Shown: positions 33,720 through 44,674 of the stretch, piece by piece | How positions within the stretch are numbered: position 1 is the first letter of the stretch | How the letters are laid out: each line of letters opens with the position of its first letter | Source: an uncultured Granulosicoccaceae bacterium | GTDB taxonomy: Bacteria; Pseudomonadota; Gammaproteobacteria; Granulosicoccales; Granulosicoccaceae | NCBI GenBank assembly: GCA_937922675.1 | Contig: CALAJN010000009.1 | Span: 235,687 to 299,686 of the forward strand | Reading direction: 5' to 3' | Length of the DNA: 64,000 nucleotides | Made by a program: the position numbers and the translations under genes | The notes under the pieces: generated by a model | What the model was told of the DNA's origin: nothing | Seen by the model: the letters and a program-made list of their open reading frames with translations, nothing else | The model's database searches: none

Positions 33720-34957
33720 CTGCCGCGCATGGCGCTGCTCGAGCCGGAGGCCCTCACCTGATCACTTGAGCCACGCGCGGCATTCCGCACTTCCCACTCA
33801 ACTCGCAATAGCAATGCAAAGGTCGCTGCGAATACTACAACGCTGGAACCACCGTAGCTCATCAGCGGTAGCGTGATGCCCTTGGTCGGCAACACACCCA
33901 TGTTCACGCCAATGTTGATGAAGGACTGCAGACCAATCCAGATACCTATACCGAGAGCCACATGGCTTGCAAAGCGCAAATTGACACGGGCTGCCACCGA
34001 CGACAGCTGAAAGCAGCGAAACACAATGAAGGCATAGGCACCGATCAGACAGACGACCCCGATCAGGCCGAGTTCCTCGCCCATGACAGCGAACAAGAAG
34101 TCGGTGTGCGCCTCTGGCAGGTAGTGGAGCTTCTGCACGCTTGCACCAAAGCCGACACCGCTCACCCCACCTGAGCCAATGGCAATCAGTGACTGGGTAA
34201 GCTGAAACCCGGTATTGAAGGGATCTGAAAAGGGATCGAGAAAGCTTGCAAAACGCCGCATGCGATACGGAGAGAATGCGATCAACACGCCTGCAATAGC
34301 GCTGATCACTGCGATGAGCGCAGCAAACTGACTAAAACGCACACCGGCGACGAACAACATCAACAATGCGGTGCCCAGAATGACGACAGAGGCTCCGAAG
34401 TCCGGCTCCAGCAGCAACAAGGCACTGACCACACCCATCAAGACCAAGGGTCGGATGAAGCCGCCGAAGGTGTTCTGAACGAGGTGCCCGCGGCGCACAA
34501 GATAGCCTGCGAGGTACACGATGATCAACAGCTTGACCGCCTCGGAGACCTGCACCGTAAAAAGACCGAGGTCAATCCAGCGACGGCTGCCGTTCACTTC
34601 CTTGCCGATACCCGGTATCAGTACCAGGGCCAGCGCGACCAGAGCAATGATGATCATATGCGGCCCGTATTTCTCCCACACCGCCAGTGGCAGACGGAAC
34701 AGAAACACACCGACCACACCGCCAAGCGCCAGAAAGATCAGCTGTCGACTGACAAAAAAGAAGGGACCACCAAAATCAGCCGCTGCCAGTGCCATGGATG
34801 CTGATGCGATCATGACGGCTCCAAACAGCGAAAGCCCTATCACAACGATAAGCAAGGCATGATCGGAAAAGCGCGGCGCCTCAGACAGCTGCGACGGTTT
34901 TAGCCGTGATTTCAGCGAACGTGTGCCTGTCGCTGTGCGTGATACCAGGGTGCTCAT
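33707..34957 (-). CDS. ftsW: lipid II polymerase / SEDS protein FtsW
   Basis: SEDS multi-TM protein, LTQSLIAIGSGGVSGVGFGASVQKLHYLPEAHTDFLFAV. Confidence 0.96.
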   Translation of the reverse strand: MSTLVSRTATGTRSLKSRLKPSQLSEAPRFSDHALLIVVIGLSLFGAVMIASASMALAAADFGGPFFFVSRQLIFLALGGVVGVFLFRLPLAVWEKYGPHMIIIALVALALVLIPGIGKEVNGSRRWIDLGLFTVQVSEAVKLLIIVYLAGYLVRRGHLVQNTFGGFIRPLVLMGVVSALLLLEPDFGASVVILGTALLMLFVAGVRFSQFAALIAVISAIAGVLIAFSPYRMRRFASFLDPFSDPFNTGFQLTQSLIAIGSGGVSGVGFGASVQKLHYLPEAHTDFLFAVMGEELGLIGVVCLIGAYAFIVFRCFQLSSVAARVNLRFASHVALGIGIWIGLQSFINIGVNMGVLPTKGITLPLMSYGGSSVVVFAATFALLLRVEWEVRNAARGSSDQVRASGSSSAMRGRSLV

Positions 34958-36378
34958 CAGGACGCCACCTGCGCTGTTACTGTGACCGCATCCTGAAACG
35001 CCAGACCACGTGCGACATAGTCTTTGAACATGTCAAAGCTCGAACAGGCGGGAGACAACAGCACAACATCACCTTGCGCGGCGGCAGCGCGAGCCACAGA
35101 CACCGCCTCAGACATCGACTCTGCATCGCTCAGCTCGGTGCACCCCTGCAGTACCTCTCGCAGCACACCGCGATCCCGTCCGATAAGCACAACGTGCTTT
35201 ACGTGCTCCCGGGCCACGTCCGCCAAGGGTGAAAAGTCGGCGCCCTTTGACAAACCGCCAGCGATCAACACGACAGGCCCCGGCATTGCCTCAATCGCCT
35301 TGATACAGGCATCTACATTGGTGCCTTTGGAATCGTCATACCAACGAACGCCTGCGTGATCGGCAACCAAGGCAGTACGATGCGGCAGACCGGGCCAGCC
35401 ACCCAGTGCACGCACGAGAGACTCCCGATCCAGCACCATATCCATTCCTTGCTGTAGACACTCGGCAAGTGCAAGCACCATGAGTGCGTTACTCGCATTG
35501 TGCAGACCGGGGACGCTCAGCAAGGCAGCATCAACGATGTTCTTTCCGTTGCGACACAATTGCGGACCGAGCGTTTGCAGCGACTCATTGGCCGCCGCGA
35601 CGTTAAGGGATCCAGGCATGGGCGTACCGAGACAAAAATGCCAGCACACAGGCTGACCTGCGCCAACCGACGGCGGCACCTTGTCCGTTGCAAATACACG
35701 GGCATCACAACTACCCAGAGACTGCGCCGGCTGGGTGCGATCATCAAGTGCATTGGTGACACAGAACCGAGCGGCGCTATAGACATGCCGCTTGACCGCC
35801 GCATAGTCGTCCAGCGACGCGTAACGATCAAGATGGTCCTCACTGACATTCAAGGCAACGGCTACCAGAGGTTGCAAGCGCGTGACCGATTCCAGCTGAT
35901 AGCTTGACAACTCAAGCACGTACACTGAAGCGGATTCGTTCAAGGCGTCGAGTGCTGAAAGTCCAATATTGCCGCAAGCCAGGGCCTTTAGCCCGCATTC
36001 ATGCAGCACATGGGCAAGCCAGGCAACGACCGTGCTCTTTCCATTGGATCCTGTTACCGCCACGACCGGCACGTCACCGACAACACTGGCAAACAACTCG
36101 ATATCTCCGATTACCTGTGCGCCCGCATCTATAGCAGCAACGATGTCAGGATGAGCTCTAGGAATACCGGGGCTGAGAATGACAACCTCGTAGTCGGCAG
36201 CGACGCTCAGGGTGTTGTGTACACACGTGGACGCAGGCAGCCTCACCGAATCGGTATTGCCTGAATCGGCAGCATCAAAGGGCACATCAGAGCGCACGAG
36301 ATAGCGTACGACAGCGGCACCACTGACACCAAGTCCGGCGACCAACACGCGTTTTTGCTGGAGTTCCGTTGGTGTCAT
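34957..36378 (-). CDS. murD: UDP-N-acetylmuramoylalanine-D-glutamate ligase
   Basis: VAGLGVSGAAVVRYL, VTGSNGKSTVVAWLAHVL; start MTPTELQ overlaps the mraY stop. Confidence 0.96.
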   Translation of the reverse strand: MTPTELQQKRVLVAGLGVSGAAVVRYLVRSDVPFDAADSGNTDSVRLPASTCVHNTLSVAADYEVVILSPGIPRAHPDIVAAIDAGAQVIGDIELFASVVGDVPVVAVTGSNGKSTVVAWLAHVLHECGLKALACGNIGLSALDALNESASVYVLELSSYQLESVTRLQPLVAVALNVSEDHLDRYASLDDYAAVKRHVYSAARFCVTNALDDRTQPAQSLGSCDARVFATDKVPPSVGAGQPVCWHFCLGTPMPGSLNVAAANESLQTLGPQLCRNGKNIVDAALLSVPGLHNASNALMVLALAECLQQGMDMVLDRESLVRALGGWPGLPHRTALVADHAGVRWYDDSKGTNVDACIKAIEAMPGPVVLIAGGLSKGADFSPLADVAREHVKHVVLIGRDRGVLREVLQGCTELSDAESMSEAVSVARAAAAQGDVVLLSPACSSFDMFKDYVARGLAFQDAVTVTAQVAS

Positions 36379-37460
36379 CAGCGGATCTTCAGGGTCGACA
36401 GACCGATCAGCACGAGGATCACCGTGATGATCCAGAAGCGCACGATGATGCGCGGCTCGGGCCAACCCTTCAGCTCAAAATGGTGATGTATGGGCGCCAT
36501 TCGAAAGATACGGCGCCCCGTGAGCCGGTAGGAGGCGACTTGCAGGATCACCGATACAGCTTCCATCACAAACACTCCGCCCATGATGAACAGCACCAGC
36601 TCCTGACGCACCATGATCGCTACCGCGCCGAGTGATCCGCCGATGGCGAGAGCACCCACGTCACCCATGAACACTTGTGCCGGGTAGGTGTTAAACCACA
36701 GGAATCCAAGACCCGCTCCCACAAGGGCACTACAAAAGACCGTCAGCTCACCTGCCCCACGAATGTTGGGTATATGAAGGTAGTCAGCAAACACCGAATG
36801 CCCGGCGAGATAGGCAATCAGGCCAAGCCCGGCGGCAACCATGACCGAAGGCAAAATAGCCAGACCATCCAGACCATCTGTGAGATTTACCGCGTTGCTG
36901 GCCCCCACGATCACGAGAAAGGCAAAGGGGATGAACAACCAACCCAGGTAGAAGGCCACGTCTTTGAAAAAAGGCACGATCAACTCGACCTCGGCCCGCT
37001 CGCTGGCGGTCATGTAAACAACGACCACCGCGATACCGGCTATCAGGCTTTGCCAGAGAATTTTTTCACGCGCCGTGAGCCCCACGGAGTTCGCGAGCAC
37101 CACCTTGCGATAATCATCTACCCATCCAATGGCGCCAAAGCCAATTGTCACAAACAGCACCAGCCAGACCTGCCTGACAGACAGGTCAGACCACATCAAG
37201 GTCGACAAGGCAACAGCGACGATGATCATGGCCCCGCCCATGGTAGGAGTACCTGCCTTGACCAAATGGGTCTGCGGTCCATCATCACGTATCGACTGAC
37301 CAATCTTGGCGGCCGACAGTTTTCGGATCAATGTTGGCCCGACCAGCAAACAGATCACCATCGCCGTCAAGGCCGAGAATATCGCCCGCAGGGTGATGTA
37401 CTGAACGACTTCAAAGCCCTGATCAAGATCAGCAAGCCAACCACCGATGAGCAGCATCAT
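36378..37460 (-). CDS. mraY: phospho-N-acetylmuramoyl-pentapeptide transferase
   Basis: [51 protein letters not shown]. Confidence 0.97.
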   Translation of the reverse strand: MMLLIGGWLADLDQGFEVVQYITLRAIFSALTAMVICLLVGPTLIRKLSAAKIGQSIRDDGPQTHLVKAGTPTMGGAMIIVAVALSTLMWSDLSVRQVWLVLFVTIGFGAIGWVDDYRKVVLANSVGLTAREKILWQSLIAGIAVVVVYMTASERAEVELIVPFFKDVAFYLGWLFIPFAFLVIVGASNAVNLTDGLDGLAILPSVMVAAGLGLIAYLAGHSVFADYLHIPNIRGAGELTVFCSALVGAGLGFLWFNTYPAQVFMGDVGALAIGGSLGAVAIMVRQELVLFIMGGVFVMEAVSVILQVASYRLTGRRIFRMAPIHHHFELKGWPEPRIIVRFWIITVILVLIGLSTLKIR

Positions 37461-38800
37461 GTGACGGTCTCCAGCTGCTCTTGCAGCCCCGTCACCACTC
37501 GCTCCATGCGTGCACCACGAGACCCCTTGACAAGCACCGTGTCGTGCTCCTCCAGACTTGCGCGCAACTCATTGAGCAGAGTCTTGATATCGGTAAACGC
37601 ACGACCACCGTCCTCAAAGGCTCTGGCAGCGGGTTCAGCCCCTGCACCCAAGGTCCAGAGCCTTTCAATGCCGCGGTGTTTGGCGAGGCGACCGATATCA
37701 GCGTGCATTCGCTCAGCATCATCACCAAGCTCAAGCATCTCGCCGAGAACCAGATGGCGGCGCCCGGTACGTCGTGCCAGCAACTCTACAGCGGCCCCAA
37801 CAGACGTTGGATTGGCGTTGTAGCTGTCATCAATCAAGTGAACACCCCGGGCGCCTCTCTTTTCTTCGAGCCGACCTACAACCGTTGGCACCTTGGAAAG
37901 ACCCGAGAGAATAGCCCGGTCCTGTACATCCAGACATTGCACCGCGGCAACCGCTGCAAGGGCGTTCATGCCATTGTGATCGCCGAGCAGCGGAAAGTTC
38001 ACACGCAACCCTCGACCCATGGTTTCAATCTGCAAGCCTGGCCCAGACACGCCCCGCACGTCAGCCTGAGCTGACACACCAAAGGTTCGGCGGCGCCGTC
38101 CGATCGAGGCGTCGCGAAACAGCGGTGAGTACTCGTCATCAAGATTGATAACCGCAGCACCCTGACGCCCAAGCCCTGCAAAAATCTCTGATTTCGCCTG
38201 AGCCACACCCTCAAGACTGCCAAAGCCCTTGAGGTGAGCTGCACCCACATTGGTGAGTACAGCCACATCAGGCGGCGCAATCTCCACCAGCCGAGCGATG
38301 TCACCAGGAGCGCTTGCACCCATTTCAATCACTGCATAGCGATGGTCCTGGTCAAGCTCAAACAAGGTGAGCGGGACACCGATGTGATTATTCAGATTAC
38401 CTCGTGTGGCAAGCACCGGACCTAGCTGACTCAAGATGGAAGTGATGATTTCCTTGGTCGTTGTCTTGCCGTTGCTTCCTGTAATCGCAATCAGCGGCAC
38501 GGGATTCCGTGACAACCAGAAGTGGGCAAGATCACCGAGCGCTCGAGTCGTATCACTGACGATCAGTTGCGGCAAATCCGATTCAACTTCACGCTCGACG
38601 ATCAGCGCAACAACACCACTCTGCTCTGCTTCGGTGATGAAATCATGACCATCAAAGCGCTCGCCGCGGATGGCGACATAGACAGCACCAATGGCATCGG
38701 TACGTGTGTCAATGCTGACGCCGACAAAGTCAACATCATTCCCGACCAGGCGCCCGGACAAGGGGGCCTCGCACACCGAAAGCGACAAGCGCACCGTCAT
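37457..38800 (-). CDS. murF: UDP-MurNAc-tripeptide-D-Ala-D-Ala ligase
   Basis: [29 protein letters not shown]. Confidence 0.96.
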   Translation of the reverse strand: MTVRLSLSVCEAPLSGRLVGNDVDFVGVSIDTRTDAIGAVYVAIRGERFDGHDFITEAEQSGVVALIVEREVESDLPQLIVSDTTRALGDLAHFWLSRNPVPLIAITGSNGKTTTKEIITSILSQLGPVLATRGNLNNHIGVPLTLFELDQDHRYAVIEMGASAPGDIARLVEIAPPDVAVLTNVGAAHLKGFGSLEGVAQAKSEIFAGLGRQGAAVINLDDEYSPLFRDASIGRRRRTFGVSAQADVRGVSGPGLQIETMGRGLRVNFPLLGDHNGMNALAAVAAVQCLDVQDRAILSGLSKVPTVVGRLEEKRGARGVHLIDDSYNANPTSVGAAVELLARRTGRRHLVLGEMLELGDDAERMHADIGRLAKHRGIERLWTLGAGAEPAARAFEDGGRAFTDIKTLLNELRASLEEHDTVLVKGSRGARMERVVTGLQEQLETVT

Positions 38801-40422
38801 GCCTTCACTCCTGCGGATGCGCCCGCAAGATCTGCGCTACGCGCCGCGAGAGCCGCGCGTGCGACCTCCCGATCATCAAAGGGGTAGCGAGTCTCACCAA
38901 TGATCTGATAGTCCTCATGCCCCTTGCCGGCGATCAGCACGGTGTCTTCAGGCCGAGCCTGTGCAATGACTTGCTCAATCGCAGCACGACGATCAGGCAC
39001 AACCGAGACATGAGACTGATCAGAGAATCCGCCCAACACCATGTCACGAATCACAGCGGCGTCTTCGGTGCGTGGGTTGTCGTCAGTGACAACGACTCGG
39101 TCAGCGGCTTCGGCCGCTGCGGCCATACTCCGGCGTTTGCCCGGGTCACGATCACCACCACAACCAAACACCACCGTAAGCACGCCGTCACAATGTGCAC
39201 GTACAGCACTCAATGCAGCGGCCAGAGCGTCTGCGGTATGCGCGTAGTCGACAATCACGGCAGGCTCATCGCACTCCTGGGCTATACGATCATTCGCATT
39301 CACTCGCTCCATGCGACCGGGCACAGGCAACAAGGTCGAAAGCGCCGATACAGCGTCTTCAAAATCACACCCGAGCAGCCTCATCACACCGTGACAGGCG
39401 AGCAGGTTTTCCACATTGAATTGACCGACGAGCCCACTGTGGACTTGAGCACCGAGCTGTGCGCCTTGCCCAGCCTCAGACAGGCTGAACGCCAAACCTG
39501 TAGCGCTCGACTGAATGTCTGTTGCGACAATGTTGTGGCCACACCCGGCCAACACATCAGGATGCTGTCCGAACAAGGAAAACGTGGCGACTTGCAGTGG
39601 CTCGCGTACATGTTGATCGATCAACTGTTTTCCAAGTGAATCATCACAATTGACGACCATGCCGATCAAGCTTGGCCATTCAAACAATCGTGCCTTGGCA
39701 GCTCGGTACTCGCACAAGGTCTTGTGATAATCGAGATGATCCTGACCGAGATTGGTCAACACAGCGACGTCGATAGACAAACCGTCAAGCCGGCCCTCTG
39801 CGATGCCGTGCGAGGATGCCTCCAGGGCGACAACTGTTGCACCCTGATCCAGCAATGCACGCAGTATGCGACGCAAGGCAACGGCATCCGGTGTGGTCAA
39901 GGCGGTATCGTCAAGTGTGTTGTCGTCACCAACCACACCCCAGCCGAGCGTACCGACGTAGCCTGCCACATCACCGACAGCCGCAAAGGCGTCCGCCACA
40001 AAGCGACAAACACTGGTTTTTCCATCCGTACCTGTGACCGCCACAAGCCTGAGCGCATCCGCTGGCGAGCCAAAAAATGTGTCGGCAAGATCATTGACTC
40101 GCGCCTTGAGTTCAGCGAGCTCTACAACAGGCACGGCAAGTTTACCGAGACGGCATGAGGCACCTGGCACGGTCACGATAGCGACAGCGCCTCTGACTAC
40201 CGCAGAAGCGGCGTGATCCATTCCGTGACTGGCACGACCTGGCAAGGCGAGGTATACATCGCCCGCTTGCAGCGCGCGCGTGTCCAGGCTGAGCCCACTG
40301 ATAGACACATCTCGCCAACCCGATACGGCACAGGTGATCTCTGCGTGCGCATCGCCTGCAACGCTATCGATCAATGCGCCCAGTGCCATCTCGCGCGGCC
40401 GACTGTGCACAAAGGCACTCAT
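38797..40422 (-). CDS. murE: UDP-MurNAc-dipeptide ligase MurE
   Basis: VTGTDGKTSVCRFVADA, DDNPRTED meso-DAP-type motif, VDYAHTADAL. Confidence 0.96.
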   Translation of the reverse strand: MSAFVHSRPREMALGALIDSVAGDAHAEITCAVSGWRDVSISGLSLDTRALQAGDVYLALPGRASHGMDHAASAVVRGAVAIVTVPGASCRLGKLAVPVVELAELKARVNDLADTFFGSPADALRLVAVTGTDGKTSVCRFVADAFAAVGDVAGYVGTLGWGVVGDDNTLDDTALTTPDAVALRRILRALLDQGATVVALEASSHGIAEGRLDGLSIDVAVLTNLGQDHLDYHKTLCEYRAAKARLFEWPSLIGMVVNCDDSLGKQLIDQHVREPLQVATFSLFGQHPDVLAGCGHNIVATDIQSSATGLAFSLSEAGQGAQLGAQVHSGLVGQFNVENLLACHGVMRLLGCDFEDAVSALSTLLPVPGRMERVNANDRIAQECDEPAVIVDYAHTADALAAALSAVRAHCDGVLTVVFGCGGDRDPGKRRSMAAAAEAADRVVVTDDNPRTEDAAVIRDMVLGGFSDQSHVSVVPDRRAAIEQVIAQARPEDTVLIAGKGHEDYQIIGETRYPFDDREVARAALAARSADLAGASAGVKA

Positions 40423-42146
40423 GAGCGATCACCGGCGGCAAACGGCACAGTCAGACTGGTCAGATCATCGATGTCATCCGGCTCAACACCATCAAGACGC
40501 AAGGCATGCGACATGACCGCCTTGAATACCGGGGCGGCGACTACGCTACCAAAGTGCTCACCCGCCTTTGGGTCATGGACCACAACGACGGCCGCCAGAC
40601 GAGGGTTGGACACAGGCGCAAAGCCTGCAAATACCGATACATACTGATCTTCAGCATAGCCGCCTGATTGGGACCGATGCGAGGTACCCGTCTTGCCGGC
40701 AACACGGTATCCCGGAATTGCAGCGCGCCCACCGGTGCCATCGGTAACCACGCCTTCAAGCATCGATTGCATACTCTTGGCAATCGACTCGTCGATAACG
40801 CGCTCGCCTTGCTCTGGCGCATCGACGGCAAGAAAGGATACTGGCGGCATAATGCCATCGGCTGCAATAGCAGCATAGGCACGAACCAACTGCAAGGCCG
40901 ACACGGAAATACCATAACCAAACGACACACTCGCCTGCTCGACATGATGCCAGTATGTGGGGTGATTGAAATACCCAGGCACCTCACCCGGAAACTCGCT
41001 ACCCGGTGGACGACCAAAACCGAAGCGATCAAACACCGACCACATCTGCTCCGGGTCCAGAGAGGTAGCAAGCTTGCTGACCCCTACGTTGCTCGACTTG
41101 GTAACGATTCCGCGCAAATCCAGCCATCCGTGATCGCGGGTATCGGAGATCTTGTACTTGCCAATCTCGTAACTGCCCGGCGAGGTGTAGACGATGTCAT
41201 TCGGTACGAATTCACCCGAATCCAGCGCGGCCGCGATGGTGAACGTCTTCATGGTGGAGCCCGGCTCAAACACATCAGTCAGCGCGCGATTGCGCTGGCG
41301 GCCACCACTGCGATCAGCGGTGTCATTCGGGTTGTAGCCTGGCAAGTTGGCCATTGCCCGAATCTCTCCTGTATGTACATCCATGACGACAACAGAGGCT
41401 GACTCAGCTTGGTGCTGAGTGACAGCTTCACGCAATGCACTGTCGGTCAGATACTGCAATTGCTTGTCAAGACTGAGCCGCAGATCCCGGCCTGGTATCG
41501 CATCCTCGACGATATCGGTACCGGTGATCTCTCGCCCATTGAGATCACGCACCACGCGCCTTTTGCCAGGAGAGCCGGCAAGCCACTCGTCATACGCCAA
41601 CTCAAGCCCTTCACGACCACGGTCATCAATGTCGGTGAATCCGATAACGTGAGATGCAGCAGCACCACTTGGGTAATAGCGACGATACTCCCTCTGCACG
41701 GAGAGATCAGCAACGCGCAGGGCCATGACGCTCTCGGCAATCGCTGGTGTCACATGTCGCTTGACGTACATGAACTCACGCCCACGATCCGCAGCCGTTT
41801 GCGTGCGCTGCTGCAACTCGGCGGCATCAATATCCAACAGTGCTGCCACCTCACGCATTGCTGCCGGCTGAGTGACCAAGGTCTTGGGATTGCCCCAAAG
41901 CGTTTGAATCGGTGTCGATACGGCAAGTGGCTCGCCGCTGCGATCCAGCAAATTACCCCGGTGCGCAGCGATAGGCACCACACGCACCTGGCGCGCATCG
42001 CCCTGCCCGCGATAAAAATCGTGATCAAACACCTGCAAATAGGTCGCGCGCGAAAGCAAGCCGAGACCCAGCATCGCAAAACCTGCCAACACGAGGTGCC
42101 GGCGCATGCGCGAGCTATCCACGCGATCAGTGCCTAGCGCTCTCAT
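40419..42146 (-). CDS. ftsI: peptidoglycan transpeptidase FtsI (PBP3)
   Basis: PGSTMKTF (SxxK), KSSNVG (SxN), GKTGTSH (KTG). Confidence 0.97.
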   Translation of the reverse strand: MRALGTDRVDSSRMRRHLVLAGFAMLGLGLLSRATYLQVFDHDFYRGQGDARQVRVVPIAAHRGNLLDRSGEPLAVSTPIQTLWGNPKTLVTQPAAMREVAALLDIDAAELQQRTQTAADRGREFMYVKRHVTPAIAESVMALRVADLSVQREYRRYYPSGAAASHVIGFTDIDDRGREGLELAYDEWLAGSPGKRRVVRDLNGREITGTDIVEDAIPGRDLRLSLDKQLQYLTDSALREAVTQHQAESASVVVMDVHTGEIRAMANLPGYNPNDTADRSGGRQRNRALTDVFEPGSTMKTFTIAAALDSGEFVPNDIVYTSPGSYEIGKYKISDTRDHGWLDLRGIVTKSSNVGVSKLATSLDPEQMWSVFDRFGFGRPPGSEFPGEVPGYFNHPTYWHHVEQASVSFGYGISVSALQLVRAYAAIAADGIMPPVSFLAVDAPEQGERVIDESIAKSMQSMLEGVVTDGTGGRAAIPGYRVAGKTGTSHRSQSGGYAEDQYVSVFAGFAPVSNPRLAAVVVVHDPKAGEHFGSVVAAPVFKAVMSHALRLDGVEPDDIDDLTSLTVPFAAGDRS

Positions 42147-42502
42147 TGCCCTTGCACCTCTCGCACGATCAACCGGGTTGCACTGAGCTCCGGATAACGC
42201 ATGGCCAGCCGCTCGGTGGCCGCACGCTCTATACGCCCGTAGTCAGAAACAGTACTTTCTTCCAGTTGCAATCGACTCCACTCGACATTCAGGTCATCAA
42301 TCACCTGGCGACTGGCACTGATGTCGGCCCACGCCGTGCGTGAAAGGTGCTTGGTGTAGACCACGGCAACGGCAGTACAACAACACAGCCCGGCGAGCAC
42401 CAACGCGGATACGCTCCACGCGCTGACTCCGGTGGACGCCATGCCATTGGCCGCAAGAGCGACAGAACCGCGACTACGCTGATCAGACAACGGGGCGTTC
42501 AT
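42143..42502 (-). CDS. ftsL: cell division protein FtsL
   Basis: Short bitopic protein with coiled coil, overlapping neighbours between ftsI and rsmH. Confidence 0.9.
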   Translation of the reverse strand: MNAPLSDQRSRGSVALAANGMASTGVSAWSVSALVLAGLCCCTAVAVVYTKHLSRTAWADISASRQVIDDLNVEWSRLQLEESTVSDYGRIERAATERLAMRYPELSATRLIVREVQGQ

Positions 42503-43437
42503 GTCCTCTCCGCCACTCGCAGCACGGCGCTGCGCGCACGAGGGTTGACGCCCAACTCTTCAGCCGAAGCCTTCACCGCCTTGCCGACCAGCTTCCAGGG
42601 GTGGCTTGCCGACGGATAGCCAGGCGGTAGCGGCAATCCGCGCGGCAAGGAGGGATCCGGCGGTGGCTTGCGCAAGGCGCGCTTGACAATGCGGTCTTCG
42701 AGCGAGTGAAAACTGATGATCGCAAGGCGCGCTCCACGCACCAGAATGCGCGCCGCCGCCGCGAGCAGAGACTCCAGCGCGTCAAGCTCGCCGTTGACCG
42801 CTATACGTATTGCCTGAAACGTGCGCGTGGCCGGATGATGATGACGCTCCCAACGCGGGTGCGCTGTCTTGACGATTTCAGCCAGCTCTCCTGTGCGCAA
42901 AATTGCTTGCTCGGCACGCGCTGCAACAATAGCCCTGGCGATACGCCGCGCATAGCGCTCTTCGCCAAAACGCTTGAGCACGGTCGCAAGCTCATTTTCA
43001 TCAACACGCGCCAACCACTGCGCGGCGGACTCACCACTGGAAGGGTCCATGCGCATATCAAGATCACCGTCACGAGAGAAGCCGAAACCCCGCTCGGCCA
43101 CATCGATTTGCGGCGACGACACACCAAGATCAGCCAACAGACCATCCACTTGCCCCGACCAACCAGCCGCATCAACCACGGCCTCGACTGCCGCAAAATT
43201 GGCCTGAGACATGATGAATCTGGAATCACCACTGAAGCGCTCATGCGCCACTGCTACAGCTTCGGGATCACGATCCACGGCAAGCAGGCGCCCGTCCGGA
43301 CCGAGCGCCTCGAGAATACGCTTTGCATGGCCACCACGACCAAAGGTGGCATCGACATAGCGCCCACTCGGGCGCACCGCCAGAGCCGCAAGCGCTTCGT
43401 TGGCGAGCACCGGAACATGGGCGTGTTCTGAGACCAT
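42499..43437 (-). CDS. rsmH: 16S rRNA m4C1402 methyltransferase RsmH
   Basis: HVPVLANEALAAL, YVDATFGRGGHAKRIL, FHSLEDRIVKRAL. Confidence 0.97.
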   Translation of the reverse strand: MVSEHAHVPVLANEALAALAVRPSGRYVDATFGRGGHAKRILEALGPDGRLLAVDRDPEAVAVAHERFSGDSRFIMSQANFAAVEAVVDAAGWSGQVDGLLADLGVSSPQIDVAERGFGFSRDGDLDMRMDPSSGESAAQWLARVDENELATVLKRFGEERYARRIARAIVAARAEQAILRTGELAEIVKTAHPRWERHHHPATRTFQAIRIAVNGELDALESLLAAAARILVRGARLAIISFHSLEDRIVKRALRKPPPDPSLPRGLPLPPGYPSASHPWKLVGKAVKASAEELGVNPRARSAVLRVAERT

Positions 43438-43898
43438 CAGAAGCTGATGCTCTGCAAGGCGTCAGGTGCCGGCATCTCGTTACCGGACTCGGAGTCACTG
43501 CGCCAGGATTCGTTTTCAGCAGCCCAGGCACGCTCATCCCAGAGCTCGAGCTTGCGCCCCTGACCGATCAACACGACCTTGCGATCCACCCCGGCGTACT
43601 CGCGCAGCTCCACTGGCAGCAGAATTCTGCCGGTCCCGTCGAGCTCCATTGGCGTTGCATAGCCGATGTACAACCGTTGTATGCGACGCGCCTGCGGATG
43701 ATTGTTGGGCAGCTCTACCAATTGATCCTCAATTTCCTGCCAGACCGGCATCGGGTACACGAGCAAGCAGCCAGACAGATCGGCGGTGACAACGATCTCG
43801 GTGATACCGCTTTCGATCAGGGTGTCGCGATGGTGCTTGGGCACGGCTATGCGGCCCTTGGCATCGACACTGATCTTTGTAATCCCGCGAAATCGCAT
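43437..43898 (-). CDS. mraZ: transcriptional regulator MraZ
   Basis: MRFRGITKISVDAKGRIAVPKHHRD, ATPMELDGTGRILLPVELREYAG (two SpoVT/AbrB-like halves); supplied ORF runs too far upstream. Confidence 0.95.
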   Translation of the reverse strand: MRFRGITKISVDAKGRIAVPKHHRDTLIESGITEIVVTADLSGCLLVYPMPVWQEIEDQLVELPNNHPQARRIQRLYIGYATPMELDGTGRILLPVELREYAGVDRKVVLIGQGRKLELWDERAWAAENESWRSDSESGNEMPAPDALQSISF

Positions 43899-43915
43899 GG
43901 CCTCAGGGGGTTTTT

Positions 43916-43950
43916 CCCACAAAATGCCACTTATGGGCACTGAGCGCCAC
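43916..43950 (-). promoter_or_regulatory. MraZ operator: four 5-nt boxes at exact 10-bp period
   Basis: Minus strand: GTGGC-GCTCA-GTGCC-CATAA-GTGGC-ATTTT-GTGGG, upstream of mraZ. Confidence 0.8.
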
Positions 43951-43977
43951 TATACGGGGCGGATACACACACGGCAA
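43949..43977 (-). promoter_or_regulatory. sigma70-type mraZ/dcw promoter
   Basis: Minus strand TTGCCG-N17-TATAGT, -10 overlapping the first MraZ box. Confidence 0.7.
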
Positions 43978-44227
43978 CGAAAATACGGCTTACAACTCGG
44001 TTTTTTGTCTTTAACGACAATGAGTTAGCTAAATTCGCCACCCTCCTTAAATCAATGGCTTAGACACCGCTGCTCGAAAGACTCTGAGAATATTGGCGCA
44101 GATGCTTGCCGTAAAACCGGCGCAGATGGTTCTGTTTCAAAGAGTTTTCAATTCAGGTCCGCCAAAACTGGCCGCTGCGCGTCGCAACGTCGATCACGCA
44201 GCGAATCGACGCCTTGCGAGCTCTGAA

Positions 44228-44635
<408 letters not shown>

Positions 44636-44674
44636 CGTAGACAGGATAACAAGAGCAAGGCAACCATGGCGCCG

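Noticed and set aside
36675-37823. 382-aa plus-strand ORF
   Set aside because: Antisense to mraY/murF, which have full family motifs; composition typical of a spurious opposite-strand frame in GC-rich DNA.
43899-43940. N-terminal extension of MraZ (MPISGILWEKPPEA)
   Set aside because: Canonical start MRFRGITKISVDAKGR is at 43898; the extension is the MraZ operator and SD region.
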